59,166 nucleotides of DNA from Pseudomonadota bacterium. GTDB taxonomy: Bacteria; Pseudomonadota; Alphaproteobacteria; Rhodospirillales; Casp-alpha2. This document shows, in pieces, positions 26,111 to 35,072 of the stretch; the stretch's first letter is position 1; each line of letters opens with the position of its first letter. A program made the translations under genes and the position numbers. The stretch covers positions 1 to 59,166 of the forward strand of contig JAQBYB010000008.1 in NCBI GenBank assembly GCA_027624235.1, read 5' to 3'. The notes below the pieces were generated by a model. The model did no database searches and had not been told where the DNA came from. It saw only the letters and a list, made by a program, of their open reading frames with translations.

Positions 26111-28045
26111 GTGACAGGGAAGAATAATACGCCGCTCCTGGATAAGGTGCGCGCACCTTCTGATATTCGGGATTTTTCAATTAGTCAGTTAAAGACGCTG
26201 GCGAATGAATTGCGCAACGATACGGTGCGCTCGGTCTCTCATACCGGCGGCCATTTGGGCGCGTCCCTTGGCGTCGTTGAGTTGACGGTTGCCCTTCACC
26301 ATGTATTCGACACCCCGAAAGATCGGTTGATCTGGGATGTCGGCCATCAATGCTACCCCCACAAAATTCTGACCGGTCGTCGTGATCAGATGCATACGCT
26401 GCGCCAGGGCGGCGGTCTTGCCGGATTTACCAATCGCCGGGAAAGTGAATACGACCCCTTCGGCGCCGGCCATTCCTCGACCTCCATTTCGTCCGGACTG
26501 GGGATGGCGGTGGCCAGTAGCCTTGGTGGCGTGGATAATCATGTGATTTGCGTGATCGGCGACGGCGCCCTGACCGCCGGCATGGCCTACGAAGCGATGA
26601 ACAACGCGGGCTCCATGGATGCCCGCCTGATCGTTATTCTCAATGACAACGATATGTCCATCGCGCTCCCCGTCGGCGCGCTGAGCGCCTATCTTTCGCG
26701 GCTGATATCGTCGAAGCCGTTTCGTTCGGCCCGCGATCTAGCCAAGGATGTGGCCAAGAAATTTCCTCGCAAAATCGGCGAGGCGGCTGCCAAGGTTGAC
26801 GAATACGCCCGTGGCATGCTCACCGGCGGCACCTTGTTCGAGGAACTGGGGTTTTATTACGTCGGCCCCATTGACGGCCACAATCTGGACCATCTTTTGC
26901 CGGTGCTCAAAAATATTCGCGACGACAACAACCGCGGCCCGGTGTTGATCCATTGTGTGACCAATAAGGGCCACGGCTATAAACCGGCAGAGGAGTCGGC
27001 CGATAAGTTCCACGGGGTTTCCAGGTTCGATATCAACACTGGAAAGCAGGAAAAATCCCATTCCAATGTGCCCAGTTATACCAGCGTTTTTGCCCGCGCC
27101 TTGATCGCCGAGGCCGAAGCCGATGACAAAATCGTCGCCATTACCGCGGCCATGCCGGGTGGCACCGGCATCGACAAATTTTCAACTCACTTCCCAGATC
27201 GCAGCTTCGATGTCGGGATCGCCGAACAGCATGCCGTCACCTTTGCCGCCGGGATGGCGACAGAGGGCTACAAGCCTTTCTGCGCCATTTATTCGACGTT
27301 CCTGCAACGGGCCTACGATCAGATCGTGCATGATGTCGCCGTCCAGCGCCTTCCGGTTCGTTTTGCCATTGACCGCGCCGGTTATGTCGGCGCCGACGGC
27401 TGCACCCATGCCGGCGCCTTTGATCTAGCCTACCTTTGTACGTTGCCGGGGGTCGTGGTGATGGCGGCCGCCGATGAGTTGGAGCTGATGCACATGACGG
27501 CGACCGCGGCGGCCATTGACGACCGCCCGTCGGCATTTCGCTATCCGCGCGGCGAGGGCACCGGCATTGAACTTCCGGCGCGCGGCAAGGTCTTGGAGAT
27601 CGGCAAGGGGAGGGTTCTTCGCGAAGGCTCAACAGTGGCCATTCTCAGCCTTGGCACACGCCTCGGTGAGGCGATGGCGGCGGCCGAAGTATTGGCGGCC
27701 ATGGGGTTGTCGACCACCGTCGCCGATGCCCGTTTCGCCAAACCCCTGGACGCGGACCTGATCCGCCGCCTGGCGTTGGAACACGAAGTCATGATTACCG
27801 TTGAGGAAGGCGCTATCGGCGGTTTCGCCGCCCATGTGTTGCAGTTTCTGACCAACGAAGGGTTGTTGGAAAACGGACTAAAAATTCGCGTGATGACCAT
27901 GCCCGATGAATTCATCGATCACGACAAGCCCGATGCTCAATTGGAAATGGCCGGGTTGAAGGCGTCGCACATCGTCGCCAACGTGCTGGCGGCGCTGGGC
28001 CGCGCCGATAAGGTTGATCCGGCGATTTTCAGTCAAATCGCATAA
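26111..28045 (+). CDS. dxs: 1-deoxy-D-xylulose-5-phosphate synthase
   Basis: A thiamine diphosphate enzyme that joins pyruvate and glyceraldehyde-3-phosphate in the first MEP step. The GTG at 26111 (GGAGG 10 bases before) gives the usual N-terminus [18 protein letters not shown]; an upstream ATG at 26057 would add 18 untypical residues. Features are [14 protein letters not shown], the ThDP motif [18 protein letters not shown] to NDND, and the catalytic block [17 protein letters not shown]. About 644 residues, a normal length. It sits between ispA and tlyA on one strand. Confidence 0.96.
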   Translation: MTGKNNTPLLDKVRAPSDIRDFSISQLKTLANELRNDTVRSVSHTGGHLGASLGVVELTVALHHVFDTPKDRLIWDVGHQCYPHKILTGRRDQMHTLRQGGGLAGFTNRRESEYDPFGAGHSSTSISSGLGMAVASSLGGVDNHVICVIGDGALTAGMAYEAMNNAGSMDARLIVILNDNDMSIALPVGALSAYLSRLISSKPFRSARDLAKDVAKKFPRKIGEAAAKVDEYARGMLTGGTLFEELGFYYVGPIDGHNLDHLLPVLKNIRDDNNRGPVLIHCVTNKGHGYKPAEESADKFHGVSRFDINTGKQEKSHSNVPSYTSVFARALIAEAEADDKIVAITAAMPGGTGIDKFSTHFPDRSFDVGIAEQHAVTFAAGMATEGYKPFCAIYSTFLQRAYDQIVHDVAVQRLPVRFAIDRAGYVGADGCTHAGAFDLAYLCTLPGVVVMAAADELELMHMTATAAAIDDRPSAFRYPRGEGTGIELPARGKVLEIGKGRVLREGSTVAILSLGTRLGEAMAAAEVLAAMGLSTTVADARFAKPLDADLIRRLALEHEVMITVEEGAIGGFAAHVLQFLTNEGLLENGLKIRVMTMPDEFIDHDKPDAQLEMAGLKASHIVANVLAALGRADKVDPAIFSQIA

Positions 28046-28048
28046 AGT

Positions 28049-28804
28049 TTGAATCCTAAGACCAAAAAATCACGTCTCGATCAAGTGCTTGTCGAACGCG
28101 GGCTGGCGGAAGACCTTGTTCGCGCCCAGGCGTTGATCATGGCCGGTCTGGTGACGTCCGAGACCCGTCGCCTGGATAAGCCCGGCCTTCAGGTCACCGA
28201 GGACATTCCGCTGAACGTCAAGGGGCCGGACCATCCTTGGGTATCAAGGGGCGGCGTCAAACTGGCGCACGGGCTTGGGTATTTTTCCATCCAGGCGAAA
28301 AATCGTGTTTGCCTGGACCTCGGCGCCTCCACCGGCGGCTTTAGCGATGTCCTGTTGAGCGCCGGGGCCGCCAGGGTCTATGCCGTCGATGTCGGGCACG
28401 GGCAACTGGCCTGGAAAATCAGCCAGGATGAGCGGGTCGTGGTTCTGGATAAAACAAATGCGCGCCACCTGAGCACTGAGGAGGTTCCGGAACCCGTTGA
28501 CCTGATCGTTTGCGACGCCAGCTTCATCGGTCTTGAGACGCTATTGCCCGCGCCCATGGCCTTGGCCCGCCCTGGCGCCCATCTGATCGCCCTGATCAAA
28601 CCGCAATTTGAGGTCGGTAAGGAGAGCGTCGGCAAGGGCGGCATCGTCCGCGATGCGGCCCTGCACCAAGAGGTCTGTGATCGCATCGAAGGCTGGTTTA
28701 ACGCGCAAACCCCCTGGCGGGTGTTGGGCATCACCAAAAGCCCGCTGACCGGCGCCGACGGCAACAAGGAATTCCTGATCGGGGCGGTTCGGGAGCAGAC
28801 CTAA
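28049..28804 (+). CDS. tlyA: TlyA-family rRNA 2'-O-methyltransferase
   Basis: A 251-residue protein with an N-terminal S4 RNA-binding domain (RLDQVLVERGLAEDLVRAQA) and an FtsJ-type methyltransferase domain whose SAM motif is CLDLGASTGGFSDVLL; KPQFEVGKESVGKGGIVRD is a later TlyA signature. TlyA enzymes 2'-O-methylate cytidines in 16S and/or 23S rRNA; the old hemolysin name is historical. The start is TTG, 3 bases after dxs. Its TAA overlaps the stop of the rhodanese-HigA gene on the other strand by four bases. Confidence 0.93.
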   Translation: MNPKTKKSRLDQVLVERGLAEDLVRAQALIMAGLVTSETRRLDKPGLQVTEDIPLNVKGPDHPWVSRGGVKLAHGLGYFSIQAKNRVCLDLGASTGGFSDVLLSAGAARVYAVDVGHGQLAWKISQDERVVVLDKTNARHLSTEEVPEPVDLIVCDASFIGLETLLPAPMALARPGAHLIALIKPQFEVGKESVGKGGIVRDAALHQEVCDRIEGWFNAQTPWRVLGITKSPLTGADGNKEFLIGAVREQT

Positions 28805-29565
28805 AGAACGGCCTTCCTGATCCGGACCTGCTTTATGATGCGCGCGCCCTCGGCCTTGCGGGCTTTTTCAAGATCATGGGCGGCTTGCAGATGCAGCCAG
28901 AATTCTTCCGTGGTGCAGAAATACCGGGACAGGCGAAGCGCCGTATCGGCGGAAATGGCGGCTTGGCCGCTGACGATGTTGTTGATGCGGGTGTTCGACA
29001 CCTTGATTTCACAGGCCAGCGCGACGCGGGTGATGCCCATGGGGGCCAAAAACTCCTCCAACAAGATAATGCCGGGGTGAATGCCGGTTGGCCGGGGCGT
29101 GTCGGATTCCGGCAACGCCGCCATCAAGCCCTCCGGACCACACGGCCCGTCTTTTTTCAGGAACGGCAGTACCTTCGGCACATCGGGGATGACGATCTGG
29201 GATTCCGTCGGGCAACCGGCTTCCTTCCAGGCCTTGATGCCGCCTTGCAGGTTGATGACGCGGCTTCTTCCGGTGGCAATAAGCTGCTTGGCGGCGGCGG
29301 CGGAGCGTTTGCCGATGGCGCAATGAACGACAACGATCTTTTCGGTGATTTTAGGGAACAGGTCGGCATCGAACACCGACAACGGGCATAGCACCGAACC
29401 GGGGATGTGTTCCTGTTCGTATTCAGAGGTCTCGCGGACATCGACCAGCAAAATGTCACCGGCGTCCAGCCAGCCCCGAACCGTCAGGGCGTCGGCTTCC
29501 GGCACCTCCAAGGGATTGGAGACCGCTTCGGAAAGAACGGGTTGAGGTGCCTGTTGAGCGGTCAT
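28801..29565 (-). CDS. Rhodanese domain fused to a HigA-type XRE antitoxin domain
   Basis: Residues about 22-122 are a rhodanese domain (DILLVDVRETSEYEQEHIPG) with Cys82 in the loop HCAIGKRS, so it can probably carry a persulfide. Residues 160-254 form a complete HigA/VapI antitoxin DNA-binding domain: HPGIILLEEFL, helix-turn-helix VSNTRINNIVSGQAAIS, then TALRLSRYFCTTEEFWLHLQ. HigA proteins repress their own promoter and neutralise HigB RNases, but no HigB-like gene is adjacent. A near-consensus promoter (29616-29643) and a palindrome (29596-29605) lie just upstream, which fits autorepression. The likely role is a sulfane-sulfur-sensing repressor; this is inference. Cys82 and the HTH both look intact. 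Confidence 0.85.
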   Translation of the reverse strand: MTAQQAPQPVLSEAVSNPLEVPEADALTVRGWLDAGDILLVDVRETSEYEQEHIPGSVLCPLSVFDADLFPKITEKIVVVHCAIGKRSAAAAKQLIATGRSRVINLQGGIKAWKEAGCPTESQIVIPDVPKVLPFLKKDGPCGPEGLMAALPESDTPRPTGIHPGIILLEEFLAPMGITRVALACEIKVSNTRINNIVSGQAAISADTALRLSRYFCTTEEFWLHLQAAHDLEKARKAEGARIIKQVRIRKAVL

Positions 29566-29595
29566 CGGGGAAGGGCCTTTCGTTAACGCATTAAT

Positions 29596-29605
29596 ACTAA
29601 TTAGT
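29596..29605. promoter_or_regulatory. Palindrome between promoter and rhodanese-HigA start
   Basis: ACTAATTAGT is a perfect 10-base palindrome placed about 5-15 bases past the predicted transcription start. Another palindrome, CGTTAACG, lies at 29581-29588. Both positions suit binding by the encoded HTH domain to repress its own gene. Confidence 0.5.
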
Positions 29606-29615
29606 TATGTTATAT

Positions 29616-29643
29616 ATTATAAATACCAATAATTTAATGTCAA
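29616..29643 (-). promoter_or_regulatory. Near-consensus sigma-70 promoter for the rhodanese-HigA gene
   Basis: Read on the minus strand, TTGACA (29638-29643), a 16-base spacer and TATAAT (29616-29621) match both consensus boxes exactly. Transcription would start near 29609, giving a leader of about 44 bases with AAAGG before the ATG at 29565. It sits in a very AT-rich stretch of about 130 bases. Confidence 0.7.
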
Positions 29644-29740
29644 ATAAAATATAATTACATAAAATAAATGTTAAAAAAATAAAAATAACAACCCGTGAAA
29701 ACCGATAGCGCGAGGACCCTAAAATATTAAGGGGTAAAGC

Positions 29741-30070
29741 TTAGGCGGCGCTGGTCTGAAGTGGCAGGCCTGCCTGAACCCAGGCGGCAATACCGCCGGT
29801 CAAGTTGAAGGCTTCGTGCAAAAGGCCTTCGGAGGTCAGATACTGGCTGATCTGCATCGATCGGTGGCCGTGGGCACAGACAAAAATGATCTTCTTGCCG
29901 CTGTCCGTCGGCAGTTGGCTGGGGTCGAAGGCAGATAACGGCACATGGACGGCGCCGTCGACACGGGCCTGGAACAGTTCCTGATGCTCGCGGACATCGA
30001 CAATGATGGCATCGCCGTCCGTGGACCATTGATGCGCGGTGGCGGCATCGACCTCTGAAATCTGCGGCAT
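29741..30070 (-). CDS. Single-domain rhodanese
   Basis: A 109-residue cytoplasmic sulfurtransferase of the GlpE/YgaP type. The fold opens with AIIVDVREHQELFQARVDG, the active loop is CAHGHRS with Cys65 as the persulfide carrier, and LTGGIAAWVQAGLPLQ closes the domain. It probably passes sulfane sulfur to an acceptor. It lies upstream of the rhodanese-HigA gene on the same strand, but about 175 AT-rich bases with a separate promoter divide them, so they may be regulated separately. One domain only; not truncated. Confidence 0.9.
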   Translation of the reverse strand: MPQISEVDAATAHQWSTDGDAIIVDVREHQELFQARVDGAVHVPLSAFDPSQLPTDSGKKIIFVCAHGHRSMQISQYLTSEGLLHEAFNLTGGIAAWVQAGLPLQTSAA

Positions 30071-30104
30071 GGGGGTTCCTTATAATTTATTTTTCGCGTA
30101 GCCG

Positions 30105-30134
30105 TCTATATGGGGCGTTCTTCACGGATGTCAC
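30105..30134 (-). promoter_or_regulatory. Possible promoter of the single-domain rhodanese
   Basis: On the minus strand GTGACA (30129-30134), an 18-base spacer and TATAGA (30105-30110) resemble a sigma-70 promoter, with a leader of roughly 30 bases to the ATG at 30070. Only a candidate. Confidence 0.35.
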
Positions 30135-30146
30135 CCCTTAGTTCCC

Positions 30147-30860
30147 TCAATCTTCCTCCAGAAGTGCGACAAAGCCGGCCAGGCTATCCGTCTCGTAGTC
30201 CGGTTTTGCCGTTTCGGCCCCGCTTCCCGTGCGACCGAAGATATGGCCGGGGCGGTTAATCCAGACGCATGTCAAACCCAGTGCGTTGGCGGGGACAATG
30301 TCGGCTCTCCGGCTTTGGGCAACATGGAGGACACGGCTTTGCGGAATCTCGAGAGCGAGCAGATCGGATAGGGCGGCCAAGAAGTGTGTGTGATCAGGCT
30401 TATAAGCGCCCACGCGCTGAGCCGTCACGATCACGTCAAAGGAAATATTCGCACTTTTCGCGGCCCGCTCGAACGAACGGTCGTCGACATTGGTGAGTGC
30501 GGCGAGCGTGAACCCCATGGACTTGAGAGCACCAAGCGCCGCGGCGCTATCAGGGAAGGGTTTATGCTTTGCAGCTATTTCACCGAAGTCGTCTCGTTGG
30601 CCCACCGGAGCCGGCATCCCGAACTCCTTGGCCATCGCGTCAAACGTTTGTTTGAGAACTTCGGGGTATCGTAAGGCCGGGCGTTCCTCCTGAAGAGGTT
30701 GGCGGAGACAGTCATAGACCTCCATCAGCTTTTGCCTGGTTACGCTGAGATTATTCTGAGCTGCCCAAGTCTCCAAAAAGTCCGCAACCTCCGGTTCCCA
30801 ATCCAGGATGGTTCCGTAAACATCGAAGCCAATTGCATCGTAGTCGCGCGCCCTGATCAC
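30147..30860 (-). CDS. HAD-family hydrolase, haloacid dehalogenase type II-like
   Basis: A 237-residue HAD phosphatase/dehalogenase. Motif I is GFDVYGTILDWE with the nucleophile Asp in FDVYGT; motif II is LAALTNVDD; YKPDHTHF gives the motif III Lys; the end holds HVAQSRRADIVPANALG in place of the acidic motif IV. FDVYGTL, as opposed to FDxDGT, is typical of L-2-haloacid dehalogenases, yet many such proteins act on other substrates. The GTG start has GGAG four bases before it. It is last in the apparent fabI-aroC-AhpD-like-HAD run, 11 bases after the previous stop. Confidence 0.85.
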   Translation of the reverse strand: MIRARDYDAIGFDVYGTILDWEPEVADFLETWAAQNNLSVTRQKLMEVYDCLRQPLQEERPALRYPEVLKQTFDAMAKEFGMPAPVGQRDDFGEIAAKHKPFPDSAAALGALKSMGFTLAALTNVDDRSFERAAKSANISFDVIVTAQRVGAYKPDHTHFLAALSDLLALEIPQSRVLHVAQSRRADIVPANALGLTCVWINRPGHIFGRTGSGAETAKPDYETDSLAGFVALLEED

Positions 30861-30871
30861 ATCGCTCCATC

Positions 30872-31453
30872 CTACCGGTCCATGCCGTGGTATTCGGGGT
30901 TGGGCATCATCTCAAGGCCGAAGGCCATGCGGTTGGCGTAATTAAAAACGGCGACGACATCGGTGATATCGAAAATATCCTGGTCGTTGAAGCCGGCGTC
31001 CGTGAGCGCTTGGCGTTCTGGGTCTCTGATTTCCTGGGGGGCGAGGGTGAGCTTCCAGGCGTAATCGAGCATGGCGCGTTGGCGTTTGTCCAACTCGGCG
31101 ATCCGATAGTCGGTCACCATCATCTCGCCCAGTTGCGGGTCGCCCGAAAGATTGCGGACCGCATGGCCATGGGCGATCAGGCAGTAATAACATCGGTTGG
31201 CCGACGACACCACGACGGCGATCATTTCGCGCTCCAGCTTGGAAAGGCGGCAGGTCTTCTCGTCAAGCATGATCTGGTTGTAGAACGCCGTGAAGGTGCG
31301 GAATTTTTCGAAATTCACCGTATAGGCATGGAGCACGTTCGGAATTAGCCCCAGTTTCTCGGTGCAGATAGCGAAGTACTTCTTGATGTCGTCGGGCAGA
31401 TCTTCCGGATCCGGAACCGGCGGCAGTTTAATGATGTGGTCGGGTTGCGGCAT
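30872..31453 (-). CDS. AhpD-like peroxidase-related / carboxymuconolactone decarboxylase family protein
   Basis: A 193-residue all-helical protein of the CMD/AhpD superfamily. The redox site RCYYCLIAHGHAVR carries CxxC and a nearby His, as in AhpD-type peroxidase-related proteins, and the preceding Glu (KLEREMIAVVVSSAN) belongs to the proton relay. A role in peroxide or thiol chemistry is likely, with the partner unknown. It starts 12 bases after aroC and ends 11 bases before the HAD gene. A second CMD-family gene lies at 58243-58905, with similar CxYC sites but a different length. Confidence 0.87.
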   Translation of the reverse strand: MPQPDHIIKLPPVPDPEDLPDDIKKYFAICTEKLGLIPNVLHAYTVNFEKFRTFTAFYNQIMLDEKTCRLSKLEREMIAVVVSSANRCYYCLIAHGHAVRNLSGDPQLGEMMVTDYRIAELDKRQRAMLDYAWKLTLAPQEIRDPERQALTDAGFNDQDIFDITDVVAVFNYANRMAFGLEMMPNPEYHGMDR

Positions 31454-31465
31454 GGCTTTAGGGCC

Positions 31466-32536
31466 TCACCCGCATTGCGCCCGGTGGCGCAGCATATGGT
31501 CGGCGAGAACGCAGGCGACCATGGCCTCGCCGATGGGAATGGCGCGGATGCCGACGCACGGGTCGTGGCGGCCCTTGGTCAGGACCTCGGCGTCGTTGCC
31601 GGCGGTATTGACGGTTCTTTTCGCCTTTAGGATCGAACTGGTCGGCTTGACGGCGAAGCTGGAGACGATGTCCTGACCGGTGGAAATGCCGCCCAGGATG
31701 CCGCCGGCGTTGTTTGATAAAAACCGCACCGTATCGCCGTCCATGCGCATTTCATCGGCGTTTTGTTCGCCCGAAAGCCGGGCCGCTTCGAAGCCGGCAC
31801 CGATCTCGACGCCTTTGACGGCGGGGATTCCCATCAGGGCGCCAGCCAGGTCGGCATCAAGTTTGGCGTAGATCGGCGCACCCAATCCGGCGGGAACGCC
31901 CGACGCGATCACTTCGATGACGGCGCCGATGGAGGAGCCATCCTTGCGGGTTTTATCGAGAAGGTCTTCGAACGGTTTGACGGAGTCCCGGTCCGGCGAA
32001 AAGAAGGGGTTGTTGTTGATCTCATCCCAATCCCAATTGTCCCGATTGATGGCGATGTCGCCGATGCGGACCATGGCGCCACGGATGGTGACGCCGTCCC
32101 CCAGGATTTTTCTGGCGATGGCCCCGGCGGCGACCCGCATGGCGGTTTCCCGCGCCGATGACCGTCCGCCGCCGCGATAATCACGAATCCCGTATTTTTT
32201 ATCGTAGGTGTAGTCGGCGTGGCCGGGGCGGTATTTGTCCTTGATGTCGTCATAGTCCTTGGACCGGGTGTCTTCGTTTTCGACCAGAAGGCCGATGGAG
32301 GTTCCGGTGGTGACGCCATCGTAAACGCCGGATAGAATCCTGACCGTGTCCGATTCCTTGCGCTGGGTGGTGTATTTGCTTTGGCCGGGGCGGCGTTTGT
32401 CCATATGGACCTGGATGTCGGCTTCGCTCAGCGCAATGCCCGGCGGCGTGCCGTCAACAACGCAGCCGATGGCGGGGCCGTGGCTTTCGCCGAAGGTGGT
32501 GAACCGAAATAAATGGCCGAAGGTGTTTGCGCTCAT
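31466..32536 (-). CDS. aroC: Chorismate synthase
   Basis: A 356-residue enzyme that removes phosphate from EPSP with reduced FMN to give chorismate, the end of the shikimate pathway. Family signatures are [18 protein letters not shown] at the start, [37 protein letters not shown], and the late [15 protein letters not shown]. Length is normal. It starts 24 bases after fabI ends on the same strand and is followed by the AhpD-like gene; the grouping with fabI looks operonic rather than pathway-based. Confidence 0.97.
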   Translation of the reverse strand: MSANTFGHLFRFTTFGESHGPAIGCVVDGTPPGIALSEADIQVHMDKRRPGQSKYTTQRKESDTVRILSGVYDGVTTGTSIGLLVENEDTRSKDYDDIKDKYRPGHADYTYDKKYGIRDYRGGGRSSARETAMRVAAGAIARKILGDGVTIRGAMVRIGDIAINRDNWDWDEINNNPFFSPDRDSVKPFEDLLDKTRKDGSSIGAVIEVIASGVPAGLGAPIYAKLDADLAGALMGIPAVKGVEIGAGFEAARLSGEQNADEMRMDGDTVRFLSNNAGGILGGISTGQDIVSSFAVKPTSSILKAKRTVNTAGNDAEVLTKGRHDPCVGIRAIPIGEAMVACVLADHMLRHRAQCG

Positions 32537-32560
32537 GGTGGGCCCACCTTAGCCCATCTG

Positions 32561-33373
32561 TCAGACAACGGAAATATCTGGTGCATCCACGGCTTTCATG
32601 CCGACGATGTTGTAGCCGCAATCGACATGGTGGGTTTCACCGGTGACGCCGCTGGACAGATCGGACAGCAGGTAAATTCCGGCGCCGCCGATATCGTCCT
32701 GGGTGACATTGCGGCGAAGCGGCGAGTTGTATTCGTTCCATTTCAGGATATAGCGGAAATCGCCGATCCCCGATGCCGCAAGCGTCTTCATCGGCCCGGC
32801 GGAAATCGCGTTGACGCGGATTTTTTCGCGCCCCAAGTCCTCGGCCAGATAGCGCACACTGGCTTCCAGCGCCGCTTTGGCGACGCCCATGACGTTGTAA
32901 TGGGGCATCACCCGCTCGGCCCCGAAATAGCTCAGCGTCACCATGCTGCCGCCGTCGGTCATCAATGTCCGCGCACGCTGCGCCAGGGCGGTAAATGAAT
33001 AGCACGATATATTCATGGTCGAGGCGAAGTTATCGGCGGACGTGTCGATATATTGGCCCTTCAATTCGTCCTTGTCGGAAAAGGCGATGGCGTGGACCAG
33101 GAAATCGAGCTTGCCCCAGCGTTCCTTGACGGCATCAAACACCGCGTCCATGGATGCCGCGTCGGTAACGTCACAAGGAACCACGAAATCGGAGTCGGCC
33201 GATTCGGCCAGCGGTACGACTCGTTTTTTCAGCGCATCGCCCTGGTAGGTAAAGGCCAGTTCCGCGCCCTGGCCATGAACGGCCTTGGCAATTCCCCAGG
33301 CGATGGAGCGATCGTTGGCGACGCCCATAATCAGGCCCTTCTTGCCTGCCATCAATTGTCCGGCGTCGGTCAT
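32561..33373 (-). CDS. fabI: Enoyl-[acyl-carrier-protein] reductase (NADH), FabI
   Basis: It carries out the last reduction in each round of fatty acid elongation. The start at 33373 (AAGGGA 7 bases upstream) gives MTDAGQLMAGKKGLIMGVAND; an upstream start at 33394 is less likely. SDR-type features specific to FabI are the cofactor stretch GVANDRSIAWGIAKAVHGQG, Tyr in LSYFGAERVMPHYN (Y-x6-K motif completed by MGVAKAAL), and the late ETHHVDCGYNIVGM. It leads the fabI-aroC run. About 270 residues, normal length. Confidence 0.96.
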   Translation of the reverse strand: MTDAGQLMAGKKGLIMGVANDRSIAWGIAKAVHGQGAELAFTYQGDALKKRVVPLAESADSDFVVPCDVTDAASMDAVFDAVKERWGKLDFLVHAIAFSDKDELKGQYIDTSADNFASTMNISCYSFTALAQRARTLMTDGGSMVTLSYFGAERVMPHYNVMGVAKAALEASVRYLAEDLGREKIRVNAISAGPMKTLAASGIGDFRYILKWNEYNSPLRRNVTQDDIGGAGIYLLSDLSSGVTGETHHVDCGYNIVGMKAVDAPDISVV

Positions 33374-33527
33374 TGATATCCCTTTTTTATTCATTCCGCC
33401 AGCTCTGGGGCGTGGTTTGTAGGGGACCAGAATCTACACATTCATTTGAAAAAGGCAAAAGCCGGACGATCACGTTTCGTTGCAGATTGTAACGGTCGCG
33501 ATCGCCCGGTTGCATCTTATCCCAGGC

Positions 33528-34403
33528 TTATTTTTTGGAAGTTGATTTGCTCTTCGGGCGAACACTATAGGGATGGTCCGGCGACCATTCTTTCAAAAAG
33601 CGGAGGAGGTCCTTGTCCGGCTTTTTCGGCAAGATGACTTGCAGATGAACGATCTGGTCGCCTTTCGCCCCGCCGTCCTTTTTGCCGGGTTTCAGGCCCT
33701 TGCCTTTGAGCCTGAGTTGGGTGCCGGTGTTGGATCCCTTGGGCACGGTGACGGTGACGCTGCCGTCGATGGTCGGGGCCTCGACCTTGCCGCCGAGCAC
33801 GGCTTCGCTCAACGTCACCGGGACGTCGGTATGGATGTCGTTGCCTTGGCGCCGGAAAACGGGGTCTTCCTCGACGAAGATTTCAACATAGGCGTTACCG
33901 TTACCGCCGCCACCAAACCCATTCATGCCCTGTCCGTTGAGTCGAAGGACATCGCCTTCACCGGTGCCTGGCGGAATGTTGACCTTGAGGCGTTTGCCGG
34001 TGGCCATGGAGATATGGCGGACCGTGCCGGCGGCGGCTTCCATGAAGCTGATCTTCAGGGTGTATTCGACATCGGCGCCCTTGATATTCAAGCCCGCGGT
34101 CTTGCTGGGTTTTGGGCCAGCCGAGTGGGGCGGGCGTTGTTTTGATTCGGGATGGGGTTTATTGGCCGTCCGGGTGCGCTTTGTCCCGTCACCGCTGATC
34201 TCGCCTCGGTCGTATTTTAATCGCCGGTCGGAATCGGAAAGCAGGTCGTAGGCCGCCGATAACTCCTTGAACTCGTCTTCGGCCCACGGGTTATCGGGAT
34301 CACTGTCCGGATGACATTCCCGCGCCAAGCGCCGAAAAGCCTGTTTCAGCTCATCGTTACCGGCATCGGGACGAACGCCGAGGATTTTATACGGGTCTTT
34401 CAT
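33528..34403 (-). CDS. DnaJ-class co-chaperone (CbpA-like)
   Basis: A 291-residue J-domain protein. The J domain (1-70) has the HPD triad in ARECHPDSDPDNP and the usual YKILGV start. A linker of about 55 residues rich in Lys, Pro and Ser follows, then two DnaJ C-terminal substrate-binding domains (DVEYTLKISFMEAAAGTVRH onward; VPVTLSEAVLGGKVEAPTID). There is no Gly/Phe-rich region and no zinc finger, as in CbpA-type type II proteins. It would deliver clients to DnaK. It lies upstream of fabI with 154 bases between them. Confidence 0.92.
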   Translation of the reverse strand: MKDPYKILGVRPDAGNDELKQAFRRLARECHPDSDPDNPWAEDEFKELSAAYDLLSDSDRRLKYDRGEISGDGTKRTRTANKPHPESKQRPPHSAGPKPSKTAGLNIKGADVEYTLKISFMEAAAGTVRHISMATGKRLKVNIPPGTGEGDVLRLNGQGMNGFGGGGNGNAYVEIFVEEDPVFRRQGNDIHTDVPVTLSEAVLGGKVEAPTIDGSVTVTVPKGSNTGTQLRLKGKGLKPGKKDGGAKGDQIVHLQVILPKKPDKDLLRFLKEWSPDHPYSVRPKSKSTSKK

Positions 34404-34446
34404 GCTCCGGGACTATGGCATAGACCCCGAAGCGCACCAAGACTGC

Positions 34447-34935
34447 TCAGCCGACGATTTGCCAGGTTCCATCCGATTGACGACAGGCCCGGCCGGTGCC
34501 GGTTTCCTTTTTGCCATCGACATAGATGGTGGTCTCAAAATCGCGGCAACTGGCGCCGTCCGAAGTTTTGTAGGTCCGGGTCGGCGTAAAGGTGCCGGAA
34601 TGGCCGGAATCCGGATTGCGCCACTCTTTAGTTTGTCCGACCTGGGCGTACTCCAGGCTATCCTGGGCGGTGCGTTGGGCATAGGCCTTGTCGGCCTTGT
34701 CCAGGGACTTGCCGATTTCGCTGCCGCCCCAGGCGCCGGCCAGGGCGCCGATGGCGATGGCCGCCATTTGGCCCTTGCCGCTGCCGATTTGCGAACCGAC
34801 CAAGGCGCCAAGCCCAGCGCCGAGCAAGGTGCCGCCGGTCTGCTTGGGATTGTCCTGCATGCCTTGGCAGGCAATAAGTGGGACGGCAATGATAACCGCG
34901 ACGGAAACACGCGAAAGGCTTTTCAAAATAGTCAT
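34447..34935 (-). CDS. Glycine-zipper lipoprotein, 17 kDa surface antigen-like
   Basis: The start at 34935 gives [23 protein letters not shown], a lipoprotein signal with lipid attachment at that Cys. Then comes a glycine-zipper helix pair ([20 protein letters not shown] and [20 protein letters not shown]) as in the Rickettsia 17 kDa antigen family, and a C-terminal small domain with a Cys pair ([29 protein letters not shown]). Likely an outer-membrane lipoprotein with an envelope role; the precise function is not known. Divergent from pdxH. Confidence 0.85.
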   Translation of the reverse strand: MTILKSLSRVSVAVIIAVPLIACQGMQDNPKQTGGTLLGAGLGALVGSQIGSGKGQMAAIAIGALAGAWGGSEIGKSLDKADKAYAQRTAQDSLEYAQVGQTKEWRNPDSGHSGTFTPTRTYKTSDGASCRDFETTIYVDGKKETGTGRACRQSDGTWQIVG

Positions 34936-35072
34936 TTTATGAACCTCAATTAAGCTGGTATTTGTACATCCTCGCAACGCTCAAGATGGACCTGTATTAT
35001 GGCATAAATTTGAGCGGCTTTGAAGATTATCGATGCTTTATTAATAACTCATTGAAACAACGCTTGGCTGTG

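Noticed and set aside
28049-28804. Hemolysin
   Set aside because: TlyA motifs are those of an S4/FtsJ rRNA methyltransferase; the hemolysin name is historical.
28801-29565. Classical higBA toxin-antitoxin pair
   Set aside because: Only the antitoxin domain is present, fused to rhodanese; no HigB-like frame upstream or downstream.
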